Shown: positions 1 through 8,816 of the stretch, in pieces | How the letters are laid out: each line of letters starts with the position of its first letter | Numbering within the stretch: position 1 is the stretch's first letter | From: Microbacterium thalassium | GTDB taxonomy: Bacteria > Actinomycetota > Actinomycetes > Actinomycetales > Microbacteriaceae | Direction: 5' to 3' | Assembly: GCF_014208045.1 (NCBI RefSeq) | Contig: NZ_JACHML010000001.1 | Span: 1,736,001 to 1,800,000 of the forward strand | Length of the DNA stretch: 64,000 nt | Notes under the pieces: model-generated | What the model was told of the DNA's origin: nothing | What the model saw: the letters and a program-made list of their open reading frames with translations, nothing else | The model's database searches: none | Made by a program: the position numbers and the translations under genes

Positions 1-31
1 ACAAGAACCGACGAGAAACGTGGGGCTCCAA

Positions 32-733
32 CTACAAGGATTGGAGGTTCTCGCCGGTGGCGCCGTCGGACCCGCCCACCGAGGGGTCGACCGTGTTCCA
101 CAGCGCCGTCCAGTCGGCGCCGACCTCGCGCACGAGACGCCGCAGCGTCGACACCGACATGCCGACCACCGTCGACGGATCGCCGTCCACGTGCGTGATG
201 AACGCGCCGCCGAGACTGTCGACGGTGAAGGCTCCCGCCACCTGCAGCGGCTCGCCGGTGGCGACGTAGGCGTCGATCTCGGCGTCGGTGATGTCGCCCG
301 CGAACGTGACGGCTGCCGCCGCGACGGCGTGCACCTCGTGCGGCGCGGCATCCGGCGATACGCGAACGACCGCGTGACCGGAGTGGAGGATGCCGGTGCG
401 CCCGCGCATGTCGTGCCACCGCGCGGCGGCGTTCTCGGGCGTGTACGGCTTTCCCAGCACCCTGCCGTCGATCTCGAACATCGAGTCGCCGCCGATGACG
501 ATGCCGTCGAAGCCCGGGATGTCGTCGGCGAGCCGGGCGGCCACGTCCGCGGCCTTGCGCCGCGCGAGCAGCAGAACGTGCTCGTCGGGGGCGAGCACGC
601 GCGCCTCGGCCTCCTCCACCGCGGCGATCACGGCCTCCTCGTCGACGGCGGGCGCAACGGTGAGGGGACGGATGCCGAACTGCTGGAGCAGCATGAGGCG
701 GGCGGGCGACGTGGAGGCGAGGCAGACGCGCAT
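32..733 (-). CDS. maf: Maf-like nucleoside triphosphate pyrophosphatase
   Basis: Maf proteins hydrolyse non-canonical or excess nucleoside triphosphates to monophosphates in the cytoplasm. The 233-residue protein starts MRVCLAS and carries the Maf substrate-loop motif ASTSPAR at residues 6-12 and the acidic stretch GGDS followed by GRVLGKP around residues 81-96. An upstream in-frame ATG (742) adds only three residues, so I chose the ATG at 733, where the conserved N-terminus begins. The gene is divergent from the methyltransferase at 757, with only 23 bp between the start codons. In many actinobacteria maf lies in a row with accE, accD and birA. Here it points the same way as them but is separated by a 4.3-kb block on the other strand. 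The family call is firm; the exact substrate is not readable from sequence. Confidence 0.9.
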   Translation of the reverse strand: MRVCLASTSPARLMLLQQFGIRPLTVAPAVDEEAVIAAVEEAEARVLAPDEHVLLLARRKAADVAARLADDIPGFDGIVIGGDSMFEIDGRVLGKPYTPENAAARWHDMRGRTGILHSGHAVVRVSPDAAPHEVHAVAAAAVTFAGDITDAEIDAYVATGEPLQVAGAFTVDSLGGAFITHVDGDPSTVVGMSVSTLRRLVREVGADWTALWNTVDPSVGGSDGATGENLQSL

Positions 734-744
734 GCATCCCACCG

Positions 745-750
745 TAGGCT
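745..750 (+). promoter_or_regulatory. -10 box TAGGCT of the methyltransferase gene
   Basis: TAGGCT ends 6 nt before the GTG at 757, so transcription would begin at or next to the start codon, giving a leaderless mRNA. No Shine-Dalgarno is needed in this arrangement. It lies in the 23-bp gap to the divergent maf. Confidence 0.6.
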
Positions 751-756
751 CAAGGG

Positions 757-2082
757 GTGACGGATTCGACCGCGGGGGCAGGCGACCTCATCGACCTCGA
801 CATCACCGGCGTCGCGCACGGCGGCGTGTTCGTGGGGCGGCACGAGGGGCGCGTCGTGTTCGTCCCCGATGCGATCCCCGGCGAGCGCGTGCGGGTGCGC
901 CTGACCGACACCGGCAAGAAGTCCTTCTGGCGTGGCGAGACGCTCGAGGTCCTCACCGCCTCGCCCCATCGCCGTCCGCACATCTGGGCGGCCGCCGACG
1001 TGTCCGCCGCCCCCGCGGATCGGCCCGGCGGCGCCGACTTCGGCCACATCGACCTCGACCACCAGCGCGAGCTGAAGCTGCACGTGCTGCGGGACGCGCT
1101 CGACCGCATCGGCGGGCTGCCGGAGCTCGAGGCCACGATCGACGCCGCGAGCCCGATCCTCGGCGACGCCGGCGAGGTGGTCGCCGCCGAGAGCCCCGAC
1201 GGCACCGGCTGGCGCACGCGCGTGAGCCTGCACGTCGACGACGACGGCCGCATCGGCCCCTACGCCGCGCGCAGTCACCGCGTCATCGCCGTCGACGACA
1301 TGCCGCTGGCCACGGGGGCGATCGAGCGAGCGGCGGCGAAGCTCACGTCGCGCGAGCCTGGGCGCATCGACCTCGTCCAGCCCGCGGACGGGCGCGTCCG
1401 CGTCCTGCCGCGGCCGCGCCACGTCGGCCGTCCGTCCGGCCCGCGCAGCCGGGCCGTGCGCGAGACCGTCGTCGAGCGGGCGGGCGGCCGCGAGTTCCGG
1501 GTCGACGCGGGCGGGTTCTGGCAGGTGCACCGGCTCGCGGCGCACAACCTCGTCGAGCGCGTGGGCGCAGCGCTGAGCGGCACGGGCGTCGCGCCCGATC
1601 CGGATGCCTGGCATCTCGACCTGTACGGCGGCGTGGGCCTTCTGGCCACCGCCCTCGGGGACTGGGCGGGCCCGGCCATCCGGATGACGAGCGTCGAGTC
1701 GGACGTGCGGGCGACCGAGCACGCGGGGGAGAACCTCGCGGAGTGGATCGGTGCGCGCGCCGAGACGGACCGGGTCGACAGATGGCTCGCACGCCTCGCG
1801 CAGACCGCGTCCGCGCGCGACCGCGAACGGCTCGCGCGCGGCGCGATCGTGCTGGACCCGCCGCGCTCGGGCGCCGGCCGCGACGTCGTGGAGAGCCTGG
1901 TGACCCTGGGCCCGGCGGCCGTGGTGTACGTCGCGTGCGACCCGGTCGCGCTCGCGCGCGACCTCGCGACGTTCCGCGAAGCCGGCTACGAGGCCGATGC
2001 GGTGCGGGCGGTCGACCTGTTCCCGCACTCGCACCACATCGAGGCGGTCGCCGCGCTCACGCCCACCGGATCGCGAAGCTAG
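757..2082 (+). CDS. TrmA/RlmD-type class I SAM-dependent RNA methyltransferase with TRAM domain
   Basis: This 441-residue protein is probably an RNA (uracil-5) methyltransferase. An N-terminal TRAM-like beta-barrel (about residues 10-65; GVFVGRHEGRVVFVPDA) precedes a Rossmann methyltransferase with SAM motif I DLYGGVGLLATAL at about residue 288, the LDPPRSGAG motif at about 366 and ACDPVALARDL with the presumed catalytic Cys394. There is no cysteine cluster near the N-terminus, so the [4Fe-4S] site of classical RlmD appears to be absent. The start is GTG at 757, supported by a -10 box 6 nt upstream. The modified nucleotide (tRNA U54 or a 23S position) cannot be decided from sequence. Confidence 0.85.
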   Translation: MTDSTAGAGDLIDLDITGVAHGGVFVGRHEGRVVFVPDAIPGERVRVRLTDTGKKSFWRGETLEVLTASPHRRPHIWAAADVSAAPADRPGGADFGHIDLDHQRELKLHVLRDALDRIGGLPELEATIDAASPILGDAGEVVAAESPDGTGWRTRVSLHVDDDGRIGPYAARSHRVIAVDDMPLATGAIERAAAKLTSREPGRIDLVQPADGRVRVLPRPRHVGRPSGPRSRAVRETVVERAGGREFRVDAGGFWQVHRLAAHNLVERVGAALSGTGVAPDPDAWHLDLYGGVGLLATALGDWAGPAIRMTSVESDVRATEHAGENLAEWIGARAETDRVDRWLARLAQTASARDRERLARGAIVLDPPRSGAGRDVVESLVTLGPAAVVYVACDPVALARDLATFREAGYEADAVRAVDLFPHSHHIEAVAALTPTGSRS

Positions 2083-2085
2083 AGT
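2080..2085 (+). promoter_or_regulatory. -10 box TAGAGT of the response-regulator gene
   Basis: TAGAGT ends 7 nt before the ATG at 2093 and overlaps the stop region of the preceding gene. This predicts a leaderless transcript for the regulator/kinase operon. Confidence 0.55.
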
Positions 2086-2092
2086 GGCGGCT

Positions 2093-2770
2093 ATGACGCG
2101 GGTCGCCCTCATCGACGACCACGAGTCCGTGCGGCTCGGGCTCGAGGCCGCGTGCCTGCGCACCGGAGACCAGGAGGTCGTGTTCTCGGGCAGCACGGTG
2201 GTCGAGTACCTGCAGTGGCGGGCCGGCATCTCCGCGCAGCCGGCGGACGTCGTCGTGCTCGACCTCACGCTCGGCGACGGCACGACCGTGACCGGCAACG
2301 TCGGCCGGCTCGTGAACGACGGCTCGAGCGTCATCATCCACAGCGTCGCCGACCGGCCGGCCGCCGTCCGCGAAGCGCTCGCCGCGGGAGCCGCCGGCGT
2401 CGTGAGCAAGGCCTCGCCGATCGACGACGTCACGGCGGCCGTGCGCACCGTCGCGCGCGGTGAGCTGCTCAACAACGTCGAGTGGGCCAGCGCCGTCGAA
2501 GGCGACCGCGAGTTCGCCGACGCCCAGCTGTCGGCCCGCGAGCGCGACGTGCTGCGCCTGTACGCGGCCGGCCTGCCGCTGAAGGTCGTCGCCGACCGGC
2601 TCGGCGTCGCCTACTCCACCGCGAAGGAGAACATCACCCGCATCCGGGTGAAGTACGTCGAGGTGGGCCGTCCCGCGCCGACGAAGGTCGATCTCCTGCG
2701 CCGCGCCATGGAAGACGGCATCCTCAGCGAATCCGGCGGCGATCCGGGAGGCCCCCGCGGTGCCCGCTGA
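2093..2770 (+). CDS. NarL/FixJ-type response regulator
   Basis: DNA-binding response regulator of 225 residues. The receiver domain shows the acidic pair D8-D9, the phosphoacceptor D57 in VVVLDLTLGDG and the conserved lysine K106 in GVVSKAS. The C-terminal LuxR-type helix-turn-helix spans about residues 147-205 (LSARERDVLRLYAAG, then GVAYSTAKENI). I start at ATG 2093 because the receiver domain begins there and a -10 box lies 7 nt upstream; the longer frame from 1997 would overlap the methyltransferase. The gene overlaps the histidine kinase by 11 bp, so the pair forms one two-component system. Its target genes are unknown. Confidence 0.9.
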   Translation: MTRVALIDDHESVRLGLEAACLRTGDQEVVFSGSTVVEYLQWRAGISAQPADVVVLDLTLGDGTTVTGNVGRLVNDGSSVIIHSVADRPAAVREALAAGAAGVVSKASPIDDVTAAVRTVARGELLNNVEWASAVEGDREFADAQLSARERDVLRLYAAGLPLKVVADRLGVAYSTAKENITRIRVKYVEVGRPAPTKVDLLRRAMEDGILSESGGDPGGPRGAR

Positions 2771-4004
2771 CGGCTCCGGGTCGCTGCTCGACCGCGCCTG
2801 GACCCAGATCCCCTCGGCGGGGCGCGAGGCGCGCGTGCCCGCGGGCTCGTTCACCCGGGCGCGCGTCGAGCGCATCATCGACGTGGTCGCCGCGTTCGGG
2901 TCGGTCGTCCTCGGGACGCAGTCGCTCCTGGTCGCGATCAGCACCCCCGCCGCCGAGCCGTGGTACCGGCAGCCGCTGATCATCGTCACCATGGGCCTGC
3001 TGGCGATCATGATCGCCGCCTGCATCGTGGGGCGCGCGGTGCGCGTGTCGGCGGGGGCGTTCGCCGTCATGTTCCTCCTCGCCCTGACGGTCTGGCCGAT
3101 GTCGCCCTCGGCGCAGGTGGCCGTGCCCGAGCCGTGGATCTGGTACCTGGTCAACATCGCGACCCTTGCGGCCGTACTCGCGTTCCCGTTCCCTCTGCAG
3201 GTCGTCTGGACGGTGCTCACGCCGATCCTCTACGGCGTGGTGCGGATCGTCAGCAGCGACTTCGAGGCGGACCTCGGCTTCATCGTCGCGCTGGACGTGT
3301 CGTTCGCGCTGATCCTCGGCGGCGTGCTGCTGGCGCTCGGCTGGCTGTTCCGCGCCGTCGCCGCGAACGTCGATGCGACGCGGACGCAGGCCGTCGACGT
3401 GTACGCGCGGGCGGCGGCCGCCGACGCCGCCGAGCAGGAGCGCGTCGCGATCGCGGCGCTCATGCACGACAGCGTGCTGGCGGCGCTGATCGCCGCCGAG
3501 CGCGCCGACTCCGACCGCGCGCGGACCCTCGCGGTCGCGATGGCGCGCGAGGCGATGTCGGGTCTGGCCACCACCGAGCAGGAGTCCGGCTCCGGCAGCG
3601 ACGAGCCGCAGGATGCGGCGCTCATCGCCGAGGACGTCGAGGCCGCCGCCGCCGAGATGGGGGTGGACCTGCACGTGACCCGCTCGATCTCGTTCGCCAC
3701 GATCATCCTCCCCGGCCGCGTCGCCGAGGCGATCACGCTCGCCGCCGCGCAGGCGGTCGCCAACGCGGTGGAGCACGCCGGCGGGGAGGGGCTCGAGGTC
3801 ACCCTCGACGCCGTGCGCTCGGGCATCCGTCTCGAGGTGCGCGATCGCGGGGGAGGGTTCGACCTCGACAGCGTGCCCGACGACCGACTGGGCATCCGCG
3901 GGTCGATCGTCGCGCGGATGGCCTCGATCGGGGGCACGGCACGGATCAGCAGCGACGCGGACGGGACCGTGGTCCGGCTGGTGTGGCGGGGAGGGCCGTC
4001 ATGA
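2760..4004 (+). CDS. Sensor histidine kinase (HisKA_3/NarX-like)
   Basis: Membrane sensor kinase of 414 residues, starting at a GTG inside the end of the response-regulator gene. About six hydrophobic segments fill residues 35-205. The dimerisation helix contains the likely phosphoacceptor H236 in ERVAIAALMHDSVLAAL. The HATPase domain follows with the N-box ANAVEHAGG and the glycine-rich DRGGGFD and LGIRGSIV motifs. There is no extracytoplasmic sensor domain, so it probably senses a membrane or intramembrane signal. It overlaps the next gene by 4 bp (ATGA), so the regulator, kinase and membrane protein are translationally coupled. Confidence 0.88.
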   Translation: MPADGSGSLLDRAWTQIPSAGREARVPAGSFTRARVERIIDVVAAFGSVVLGTQSLLVAISTPAAEPWYRQPLIIVTMGLLAIMIAACIVGRAVRVSAGAFAVMFLLALTVWPMSPSAQVAVPEPWIWYLVNIATLAAVLAFPFPLQVVWTVLTPILYGVVRIVSSDFEADLGFIVALDVSFALILGGVLLALGWLFRAVAANVDATRTQAVDVYARAAAADAAEQERVAIAALMHDSVLAALIAAERADSDRARTLAVAMAREAMSGLATTEQESGSGSDEPQDAALIAEDVEAAAAEMGVDLHVTRSISFATIILPGRVAEAITLAAAQAVANAVEHAGGEGLEVTLDAVRSGIRLEVRDRGGGFDLDSVPDDRLGIRGSIVARMASIGGTARISSDADGTVVRLVWRGGPS

Positions 4005-5071
4005 TCAGCGTGCGCACGATGCTCATCGGCCTCGGGTTCGCGTTCACCGCGTACCTGGCCGCGCGCGGTCTGTGGTGGAGCCTGCCGGTGCCGTACCCGC
4101 TCGTGATCGTCGTGGCCCTCATCTTCTACCTCGCGACGACGTGGCTGTGCCTGTTCTGGGAGCCCGCGCGGCGCCCCGCGGCGGCCGCGGCCCGGGAGGG
4201 CGAGGATGCGCCCCTCACGGCGGGCTCGCGGGGGCCGGCGACGCTGCCGCGATCGGCGGCGATCCTCGCGGTCGTGACGGCCGCCCTCATCCCCACGGCG
4301 ATCTCGATCGCCGTGGGCGTCGACGCGCGTCAGGAGTCCTACGCGACGTGGTATCTCGGCGGGATCGGGGCGCTCATGACGATCGTCATGGTGCGCCGAC
4401 GCCCGTGGTTCGCGTGGGCCGGGCTCGGCCTCCTGTCGGTGTCGTCGATGATCCTGATCGGTCCCGTCGCGGCGCTGTCGCTCGGCCTCGTCGGGTCGCT
4501 CGTGTGGGTGGCGGCCGCCCAGCTGCTGCTGCGGTCGATGGACCGCGCGGCGCGCGACACCGCTCGCCTCGCGCAGCTGCAGCGCGCCGCGTCGGCCTGG
4601 CAGGCCTCGCACGTGGTGCGCCAGCGCGAGCGCCGCGTGCAGGTGCAGCGCGCTCTCTCGGTGGCCGGGCCCATCCTCACGCGGGTGATCGCGACGTCCG
4701 GGCGCCTGGACGACGATGAGCGCCTCGAGGCGCGGCTGGCCGAAGGACGTCTGCGCGACGAGCTGCGCGGTCCGCGGCTGCTCGACGACGCCGTCCGCGA
4801 CGAGCTCGATCGCGCCCGGCGGCGCGGCGCGACCGTCACGGTGCTCGACGAAGGCGGGCTCGAGGGCGTGGGCGACGACGAGCTGGTCGCCATCCGCGCG
4901 CGATTGGCCGAGACGCTGCGGGCGGCCGGGTCCGACCGGCTGTACATCCGCACGTCGCCCCACGCCGACGTCGCGGTCACCGTCGTCGGGCGATCGGACT
5001 CGGGCGAGGGCATGAGCGACGAGGACGCCGTCGACCTCTGGCAGGAGATCCCCCGTCCCCCGGCCGCCTGA
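4001..5071 (+). CDS. Membrane protein with cytoplasmic C-terminal domain, third gene of the two-component operon
   Basis: A 356-residue protein with about five to six membrane segments in residues 1-185 and a charged cytoplasmic region of about 170 residues. The tail contains RLRDELRGPRLL, then an arginine-rich helix with VTVLDEGGLEGVGDDEL and a final beta-rich stretch. That order resembles the ATPase half of a histidine kinase, but neither a phosphoacceptor His nor clear N/G boxes are visible. I therefore infer either a degenerate kinase-like partner or an accessory sensor. It starts at the ATG that overlaps the kinase stop codon. I cannot assign a family. Confidence 0.7.
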   Translation: MISVRTMLIGLGFAFTAYLAARGLWWSLPVPYPLVIVVALIFYLATTWLCLFWEPARRPAAAAAREGEDAPLTAGSRGPATLPRSAAILAVVTAALIPTAISIAVGVDARQESYATWYLGGIGALMTIVMVRRRPWFAWAGLGLLSVSSMILIGPVAALSLGLVGSLVWVAAAQLLLRSMDRAARDTARLAQLQRAASAWQASHVVRQRERRVQVQRALSVAGPILTRVIATSGRLDDDERLEARLAEGRLRDELRGPRLLDDAVRDELDRARRRGATVTVLDEGGLEGVGDDELVAIRARLAETLRAAGSDRLYIRTSPHADVAVTVVGRSDSGEGMSDEDAVDLWQEIPRPPAA

Positions 5072-5095
5072 GCGCGCTCGCGGCGCGCTCAGGCG
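5065..5095 (+). terminator. Perfect 13-bp GC hairpin at the end of the two-component operon
   Basis: Arms 5065-5077 and 5083-5095 pair perfectly around a 5-nt loop (TCGCG) and include the stop codon of the membrane-protein gene. No T run follows on the plus strand, as is common for actinobacterial GC-rich terminators. Confidence 0.6.
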
Positions 5096-5150
5096 CAAAA
5101 CTCTCCCCGCCCCGGTGGGGGAGGGGAACCGGGACGGGGAGGAGAATCGG

Positions 5151-5186
5151 AAAGGCGAGGGGCGGCGAAGCCGCCCGCCCCTCGCC
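5151..5186 (-). terminator. Hairpin followed by T run, terminator of the acyl-CoA carboxylase operon
   Basis: Arms starting GGCGAGGGGCGG (5154-5165) and ending CGCCCCTCGCC (5186) form a roughly 12-bp stem. Read on the minus strand it is followed by TTT and a pyrimidine-rich tail, which suits termination of the minus-strand accD-accE transcript that ends at 5371. Confidence 0.55.
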
Positions 5187-5370
5187 TGGCGGAGCGGTTA
5201 CCCGAAAACCGTCCGCAAAGGGCCGAACCTGTTGCTGTCCGTGCAGCGGAGAGCAGGTCAGCCGAACGCTGATGCGTTCCAGCGATACCAAGTAAACCGG
5301 TCCGCAAGGGTTTCGTCTGTAGGTATTTCGGGGGACAAGATCGTCGGCCACACGGCGGCGCGGCCCACCG
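5187..5370. other. Intergenic stretch of lower GC, nothing recognised
   Basis: About 180 bp between the two convergent operons with clearly lower GC than the flanks. No plausible reading frame with a ribosome-binding site, no tRNA fold and no inverted repeats of mobile-element type are visible. It may be degraded sequence. Confidence 0.4.
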
Positions 5371-5604
5371 TCAGCAGGTCCAGGGACCCCAGCCGAGCTC
5401 GCGCCGCAGCGGCTCGCGCAGCCCCCGCGCCGACAGCTCCCAGCCGCTGCGACGCGCCGGCTCGTCGGCCACGGCGGTCTCGGCCTCGGTGACGTACGCC
5501 TCGCTGACCACCGCGACCAGCGCCGCGAGCTCGTCGTCGGTCGGCTGTCCGCGTCGCACATCGACGCGGACGCCGTCGTCCTCCGGGGTCGCCGCCGCGC
5601 TCAC
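5371..5604 (-). CDS. Acyl-CoA carboxylase epsilon subunit
   Basis: A 77-residue protein beginning VSAAATPED at a GTG that overlaps the stop codon of the beta-subunit gene (GTGA). The middle carries the epsilon-subunit signature [20 protein letters not shown] and the C-terminus ends in a Trp-rich ELGWGPW typical of the actinobacterial AccE/PccE family. The epsilon subunit stabilises the alpha-beta carboxylase complex. The position directly behind the beta subunit supports the call. Confidence 0.85.
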   Translation of the reverse strand: MSAAATPEDDGVRVDVRRGQPTDDELAALVAVVSEAYVTEAETAVADEPARRSGWELSARGLREPLRRELGWGPWTC

Positions 5605-7190
5605 AGCGGGATGTTCCCGTGCTTCTTGGGCGGCTGGCTCGCGCGCTTGCCGCGCAGAGCGCGCAGAGCCTTGGCGATCGAGACGCGCGTGGCGGCGGGC
5701 TCGATGATGCCGTCGAGCTCGCCGCGCTCGGCCGCCAGGAACGGCGAGGCGACGTTGTAGGTGTATTCGTTGGCGAGGCGCGTGCGGACCGCCGCGACGT
5801 CCTCTCCCGCCTCTTCGGCGCGCTTGATCTCGCCGCGGTAGAGGATGTTGACGGCGCCCTGGCCGCCCATGACGGCGATCTCGGCCGTCGGCCACGCGAG
5901 GTTGATGTCGGCGCCGAGCTGCTTGGAGCCCATGACGATGTAGGCGCCGCCGTAGGCCTTGCGCAGGATGACCGTCACCAGCGGCACCGTGGCCTCGGCG
6001 TAGGCGTAGAGGAGCTTCGCGCCGCGGCGGATGACGCCCGTCCACTCCTGGTCGGTGCCGGGGAGGTACCCGGGGACGTCGACGAGGGTCACGATCGGCA
6101 CCGAGAACGCGTCGCAGAAGCGCACGAAGCGGCTCGCCTTCTCGCCCGCCTCGATGTTGAGCGTTCCGGCCATCTGCGAAGGCTGATTGGCGATGATGCC
6201 GACGGTGCGTCCCTCGATGCGGCCGAAGCCGATCACGATGTTCGGCGCGAACAGCGGCTGGACCTCCAGGAAGTCCTCGGCGTCGACGACGTGGCGGATG
6301 ACGTCGTGGATGTCGTACGGCTGGTTCGGGGAGTCGGGGATGATCGAGTTCAGCGCACGGTCGGCATCCGTCGTCTCGAACTCGAACTCGGTCTCGTAGA
6401 CGGGCAGCTCCGACATGTTGTTGTCGGGGAGGAAGCCCACCAGCGTGCGCACGTAGTCGATCGCGTCGTCCTCGTCCTCGGCGAGGTAGTGCGCGACGCC
6501 CGAGCGCGTGTTGTGGGTGAGGGCGCCCCCGAGCTCCTCCATGCCGACGTCCTCGCCGGTGACGGTCTTGATGACGTCGGGGCCGGTGACGAACATCTGG
6601 CTGGTCTTGTCGACCATCACCACGAAGTCGGTCAGGGCGGGGGAGTAGACCGCGCCGCCGGCGGCCGGGCCCATGATGATCGAGATCTGCGGGATGACGC
6701 CGGATGCGGCGGTGTTCAGGCGGAAGATCTCGCCGTACTTGCCGAGAGCGACCACGCCCTCCTGGATGCGGGCGCCGCCGGAGTCGAGGATGCCGATGCA
6801 GGGCATGCCGTCCCGCATCGCGAACTCCATGATCTTGATGATCTTCTCGCCGGCGACCTCGCCGAGGGAGCCGCCGAACGTCGTGAAGTCCTGGGCGTAC
6901 ACCGCCACGGGCCGGCCGTGGATGGTGCCGACGCCGGTGACGACCGAGTCGCCGTAGGGGCGGGAGCGGTCCATGCCGAATGCGGTCGTGCGGTGCCTGA
7001 CGTACTCGTCGAACTCGACGAACGAGCCCTGATCGACCAGCAGCTCGATGCGCTCGCGCGCGGTCAGCTTGCCCTTCGCGTGCTGCTTGTCCTTCGCCGT
7101 CTTCTCGGCGTCCAGCACCGCCTCCTGATAGCGCGTGCGGAGGTCGGCGATCTTGCCGGCGGTCGTGGACAGGTCGGGCTGTTCGGTCAC
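5601..7190 (-). CDS. Acyl-CoA carboxylase beta subunit (carboxyltransferase; propionyl/acetyl-CoA type)
   Basis: This 529-residue carboxyltransferase moves CO2 from biotin to acetyl-, propionyl- or longer acyl-CoA, making malonyl- or methylmalonyl-CoA for fatty-acid synthesis. Family motifs are the N-terminal [26 protein letters not shown], the oxyanion-hole segments GGARIQEGV and [16 protein letters not shown], and [14 protein letters not shown] in the C-terminal half. I start at GTG 7190 (VTEQPDL); the upstream 17 codons look non-coding. It is divergent from birA, whose product biotinylates the alpha subunit. The alpha subunit is not in this window and may lie to the left of maf. Confidence 0.93.
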   Translation of the reverse strand: MTEQPDLSTTAGKIADLRTRYQEAVLDAEKTAKDKQHAKGKLTARERIELLVDQGSFVEFDEYVRHRTTAFGMDRSRPYGDSVVTGVGTIHGRPVAVYAQDFTTFGGSLGEVAGEKIIKIMEFAMRDGMPCIGILDSGGARIQEGVVALGKYGEIFRLNTAASGVIPQISIIMGPAAGGAVYSPALTDFVVMVDKTSQMFVTGPDVIKTVTGEDVGMEELGGALTHNTRSGVAHYLAEDEDDAIDYVRTLVGFLPDNNMSELPVYETEFEFETTDADRALNSIIPDSPNQPYDIHDVIRHVVDAEDFLEVQPLFAPNIVIGFGRIEGRTVGIIANQPSQMAGTLNIEAGEKASRFVRFCDAFSVPIVTLVDVPGYLPGTDQEWTGVIRRGAKLLYAYAEATVPLVTVILRKAYGGAYIVMGSKQLGADINLAWPTAEIAVMGGQGAVNILYRGEIKRAEEAGEDVAAVRTRLANEYTYNVASPFLAAERGELDGIIEPAATRVSIAKALRALRGKRASQPPKKHGNIPL

Positions 7191-7291
7191 GCGTTCCACA
7201 CTAGCGAGCGTCCCCGCGCAACGGTTGGAGGGTTCGCACAAGGGCTGACGGCATCCGCTGTCGGATCCTTCGCCCGGGCCCCGGGGAGCCG

Positions 7292-7297
7292 TAACGT
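7292..7297 (+). promoter_or_regulatory. -10 box TAACGT of birA
   Basis: TAACGT ends 6 nt before the ATG at 7304, which predicts a leaderless birA mRNA. Confidence 0.5.
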
Positions 7298-7303
7298 GGC
7301 GGC

Positions 7304-8122
7304 ATGGTCCTGACCGCGCACATGTTCCCGCTCACCGGCGAGGTGAGCCCCCGCGTCGAGGTGGTCGCGCAGACGGGCTCGACCAATGCCGATCTGGTCC
7401 GTCACGTCTCGGCCGATCCCGGCGCGTGGCCGCATCTGTCGGTGCTGCTCACCGACGACCAGCGGTCGGGGCGCGGACGCCTCGACCGGGTGTGGAAGGC
7501 GCCGGCCGGCACCGCGCTGGCGATCTCGGTCGTGGTGAGGACGGATGCGGTGCCCGCGGCCGCGCGCGGCTGGCTCCCGCTGCTCGCCGGTGCGGCGATG
7601 ACCCGCGCCGTCGCCGCCCAGGTCGCCGCAGCGTCCGTGAGCGCGCGGCTGAAGTGGCCCAACGACGTGCTGCTGTCGGGCGGGAGCGCGGGGGAGGGTG
7701 CGCGCAAGCTGTGCGGCATCCTCGCGGAGGTCGTGCCGGCCGATCCGGATGCCGTCGTCATCGGCGCCGGCGTCAACACCGCCATGCCCGCCGACGCGCT
7801 GCCGGTCGACACGGCCGTGTCGTTCCAGGCGGTCGGGCTGACGGCCGACGCGGACCGGCTCGTCGCGGACTACCTCGCGGACCTCGACGCCCAGCTGCGG
7901 GCGCTCGCCGCAGCGGGCGGCGACGCCGAGGCGGCGGGCATCCGCGCCGCGGTCGCGGGGCTGTGCGCGACGATCGGCGAGCCGGTGAAGGTGAGTCTTC
8001 CCGGCGGCGGCACGCTGGTGGGCATCGCGCGCGCGATCGACGCCGACGGCCGCCTCGTGGTGGAGGACGCCTCGGGCGCGGCGACGCCGGTGGGCGCGGG
8101 CGACGTCGTCCACGTGCGCTGA
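7304..8122 (+). CDS. birA: Biotin--[acetyl-CoA-carboxylase] ligase
   Basis: The 272-residue enzyme activates biotin with ATP and attaches it to the biotin carrier domain of acyl-CoA carboxylase. Visible motifs are QTGSTNAD (about residue 25), the biotinyl-AMP loop [12 protein letters not shown] (about 53-64) and KWPNDVLL (about 122). A small C-terminal SH3-like domain contains [16 protein letters not shown]. The N-terminal helix-turn-helix of E. coli BirA is missing, so it should act only as a ligase. It lies head-to-head with the carboxylase beta subunit, its likely pathway partner. Confidence 0.93.
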   Translation: MVLTAHMFPLTGEVSPRVEVVAQTGSTNADLVRHVSADPGAWPHLSVLLTDDQRSGRGRLDRVWKAPAGTALAISVVVRTDAVPAAARGWLPLLAGAAMTRAVAAQVAAASVSARLKWPNDVLLSGGSAGEGARKLCGILAEVVPADPDAVVIGAGVNTAMPADALPVDTAVSFQAVGLTADADRLVADYLADLDAQLRALAAAGGDAEAAGIRAAVAGLCATIGEPVKVSLPGGGTLVGIARAIDADGRLVVEDASGAATPVGAGDVVHVR

Positions 8123-8188
8123 GGCGCGGCCCGCGCCGAGTGTGTCGCGATGTGGCGCGCCCGGGAGCGCGATGTCGCCGCCTCGGCC

Positions 8189-8194
8189 CACAAT
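8189..8194 (+). promoter_or_regulatory. -10 box CACAAT of the PH-like gene
   Basis: CACAAT ends 6 nt before the ATG at 8201, again the leaderless spacing. Confidence 0.5.
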
Positions 8195-8200
8195 GGACTC

Positions 8201-8755
8201 ATGACCCAGCCGACTCCGTACGGGGGCCGCCCGCAGACGCCGGCCCCGGGAGTCGAGGCGCCCGAGAAGCGCATCGCGCGCTTCCGTCCGCATGCGCGCG
8301 AGCTGTTCTGGCCCGCGGCGCTCCTGATCGCCGTCGCGGGCGCGTGCGGCTACCTCCTGGGCAACCTGCCCGCTCCGTACGAGGACTGGATGCTGCTGGC
8401 GGCGGCGGGTGCGCTCGTGCTGCTGGTGGTGGTCCTGCCGTACCTGTCGTGGCTGGCGCACGTCTACATCGTCACCACGCAGCGCATCATCGAGCGCCGC
8501 GGGCTGTTCGTCCCCCAGCGCCGCGAACTCGCCCACGTCCGCGGCTACACGGTCGAGCTGCGCCGCAGCATCCTGCAGCGGATGTGGGGAGCGGGCACGC
8601 TCGTGCTCGCCGGCGGCGTCGAGGAGCCGATGCGCCTGAAGAACGTTCCGAGCGCCTCCCTCGTGCAGGAGACGCTGGTCGACCAGATCGAGGTCAACCA
8701 GATCCTCGCGCACCGCGACGCGCAGTCCCTCCCGACCGGGCCCGTCGCCACCTGA
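8201..8755 (+). CDS. Membrane protein with bacterial PH-like (bPH2) domain
   Basis: A 184-residue protein with two membrane helices (about residues 40-60 and 68-90), followed by a YdbT-like pleckstrin-homology fold: YIVTTQRIIERRGLF, an aromatic YTVELRRS strand and GTLVLAGGVEEPMRLKNVP. Such proteins are of uncertain role at the membrane. The start ATG at 8201 is supported by a -10 box 6 nt upstream; the longer frame from 8150 adds charged residues that do not fit the family. Confidence 0.8.
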   Translation: MTQPTPYGGRPQTPAPGVEAPEKRIARFRPHARELFWPAALLIAVAGACGYLLGNLPAPYEDWMLLAAAGALVLLVVVLPYLSWLAHVYIVTTQRIIERRGLFVPQRRELAHVRGYTVELRRSILQRMWGAGTLVLAGGVEEPMRLKNVPSASLVQETLVDQIEVNQILAHRDAQSLPTGPVAT

Positions 8756-8816
8756 CGGCCGTCGGCTCACGACGGGGCGCGTCGTGAGGAAAGATGGAGG
8801 GGACGGAAGGAGCGGC

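Noticed and set aside
20..2475. Long open frames opposite or out of frame with maf and the methyltransferase gene
   Set aside because: They are Arg/Ala/Pro-rich, match no family motif and overlap well-supported genes; this is the usual effect of high third-position GC.
5187..5370. tRNA or small RNA gene in the lower-GC gap
   Set aside because: No cloverleaf, no conserved T-loop GGTTCRA and no CCA-type end could be found.
5371..6045. Longer version of the epsilon subunit (224 residues)
   Set aside because: The extra N-terminal part overlaps the beta subunit gene and is a shadow; the GTG at 5604 with a 4-bp overlap is the natural start.
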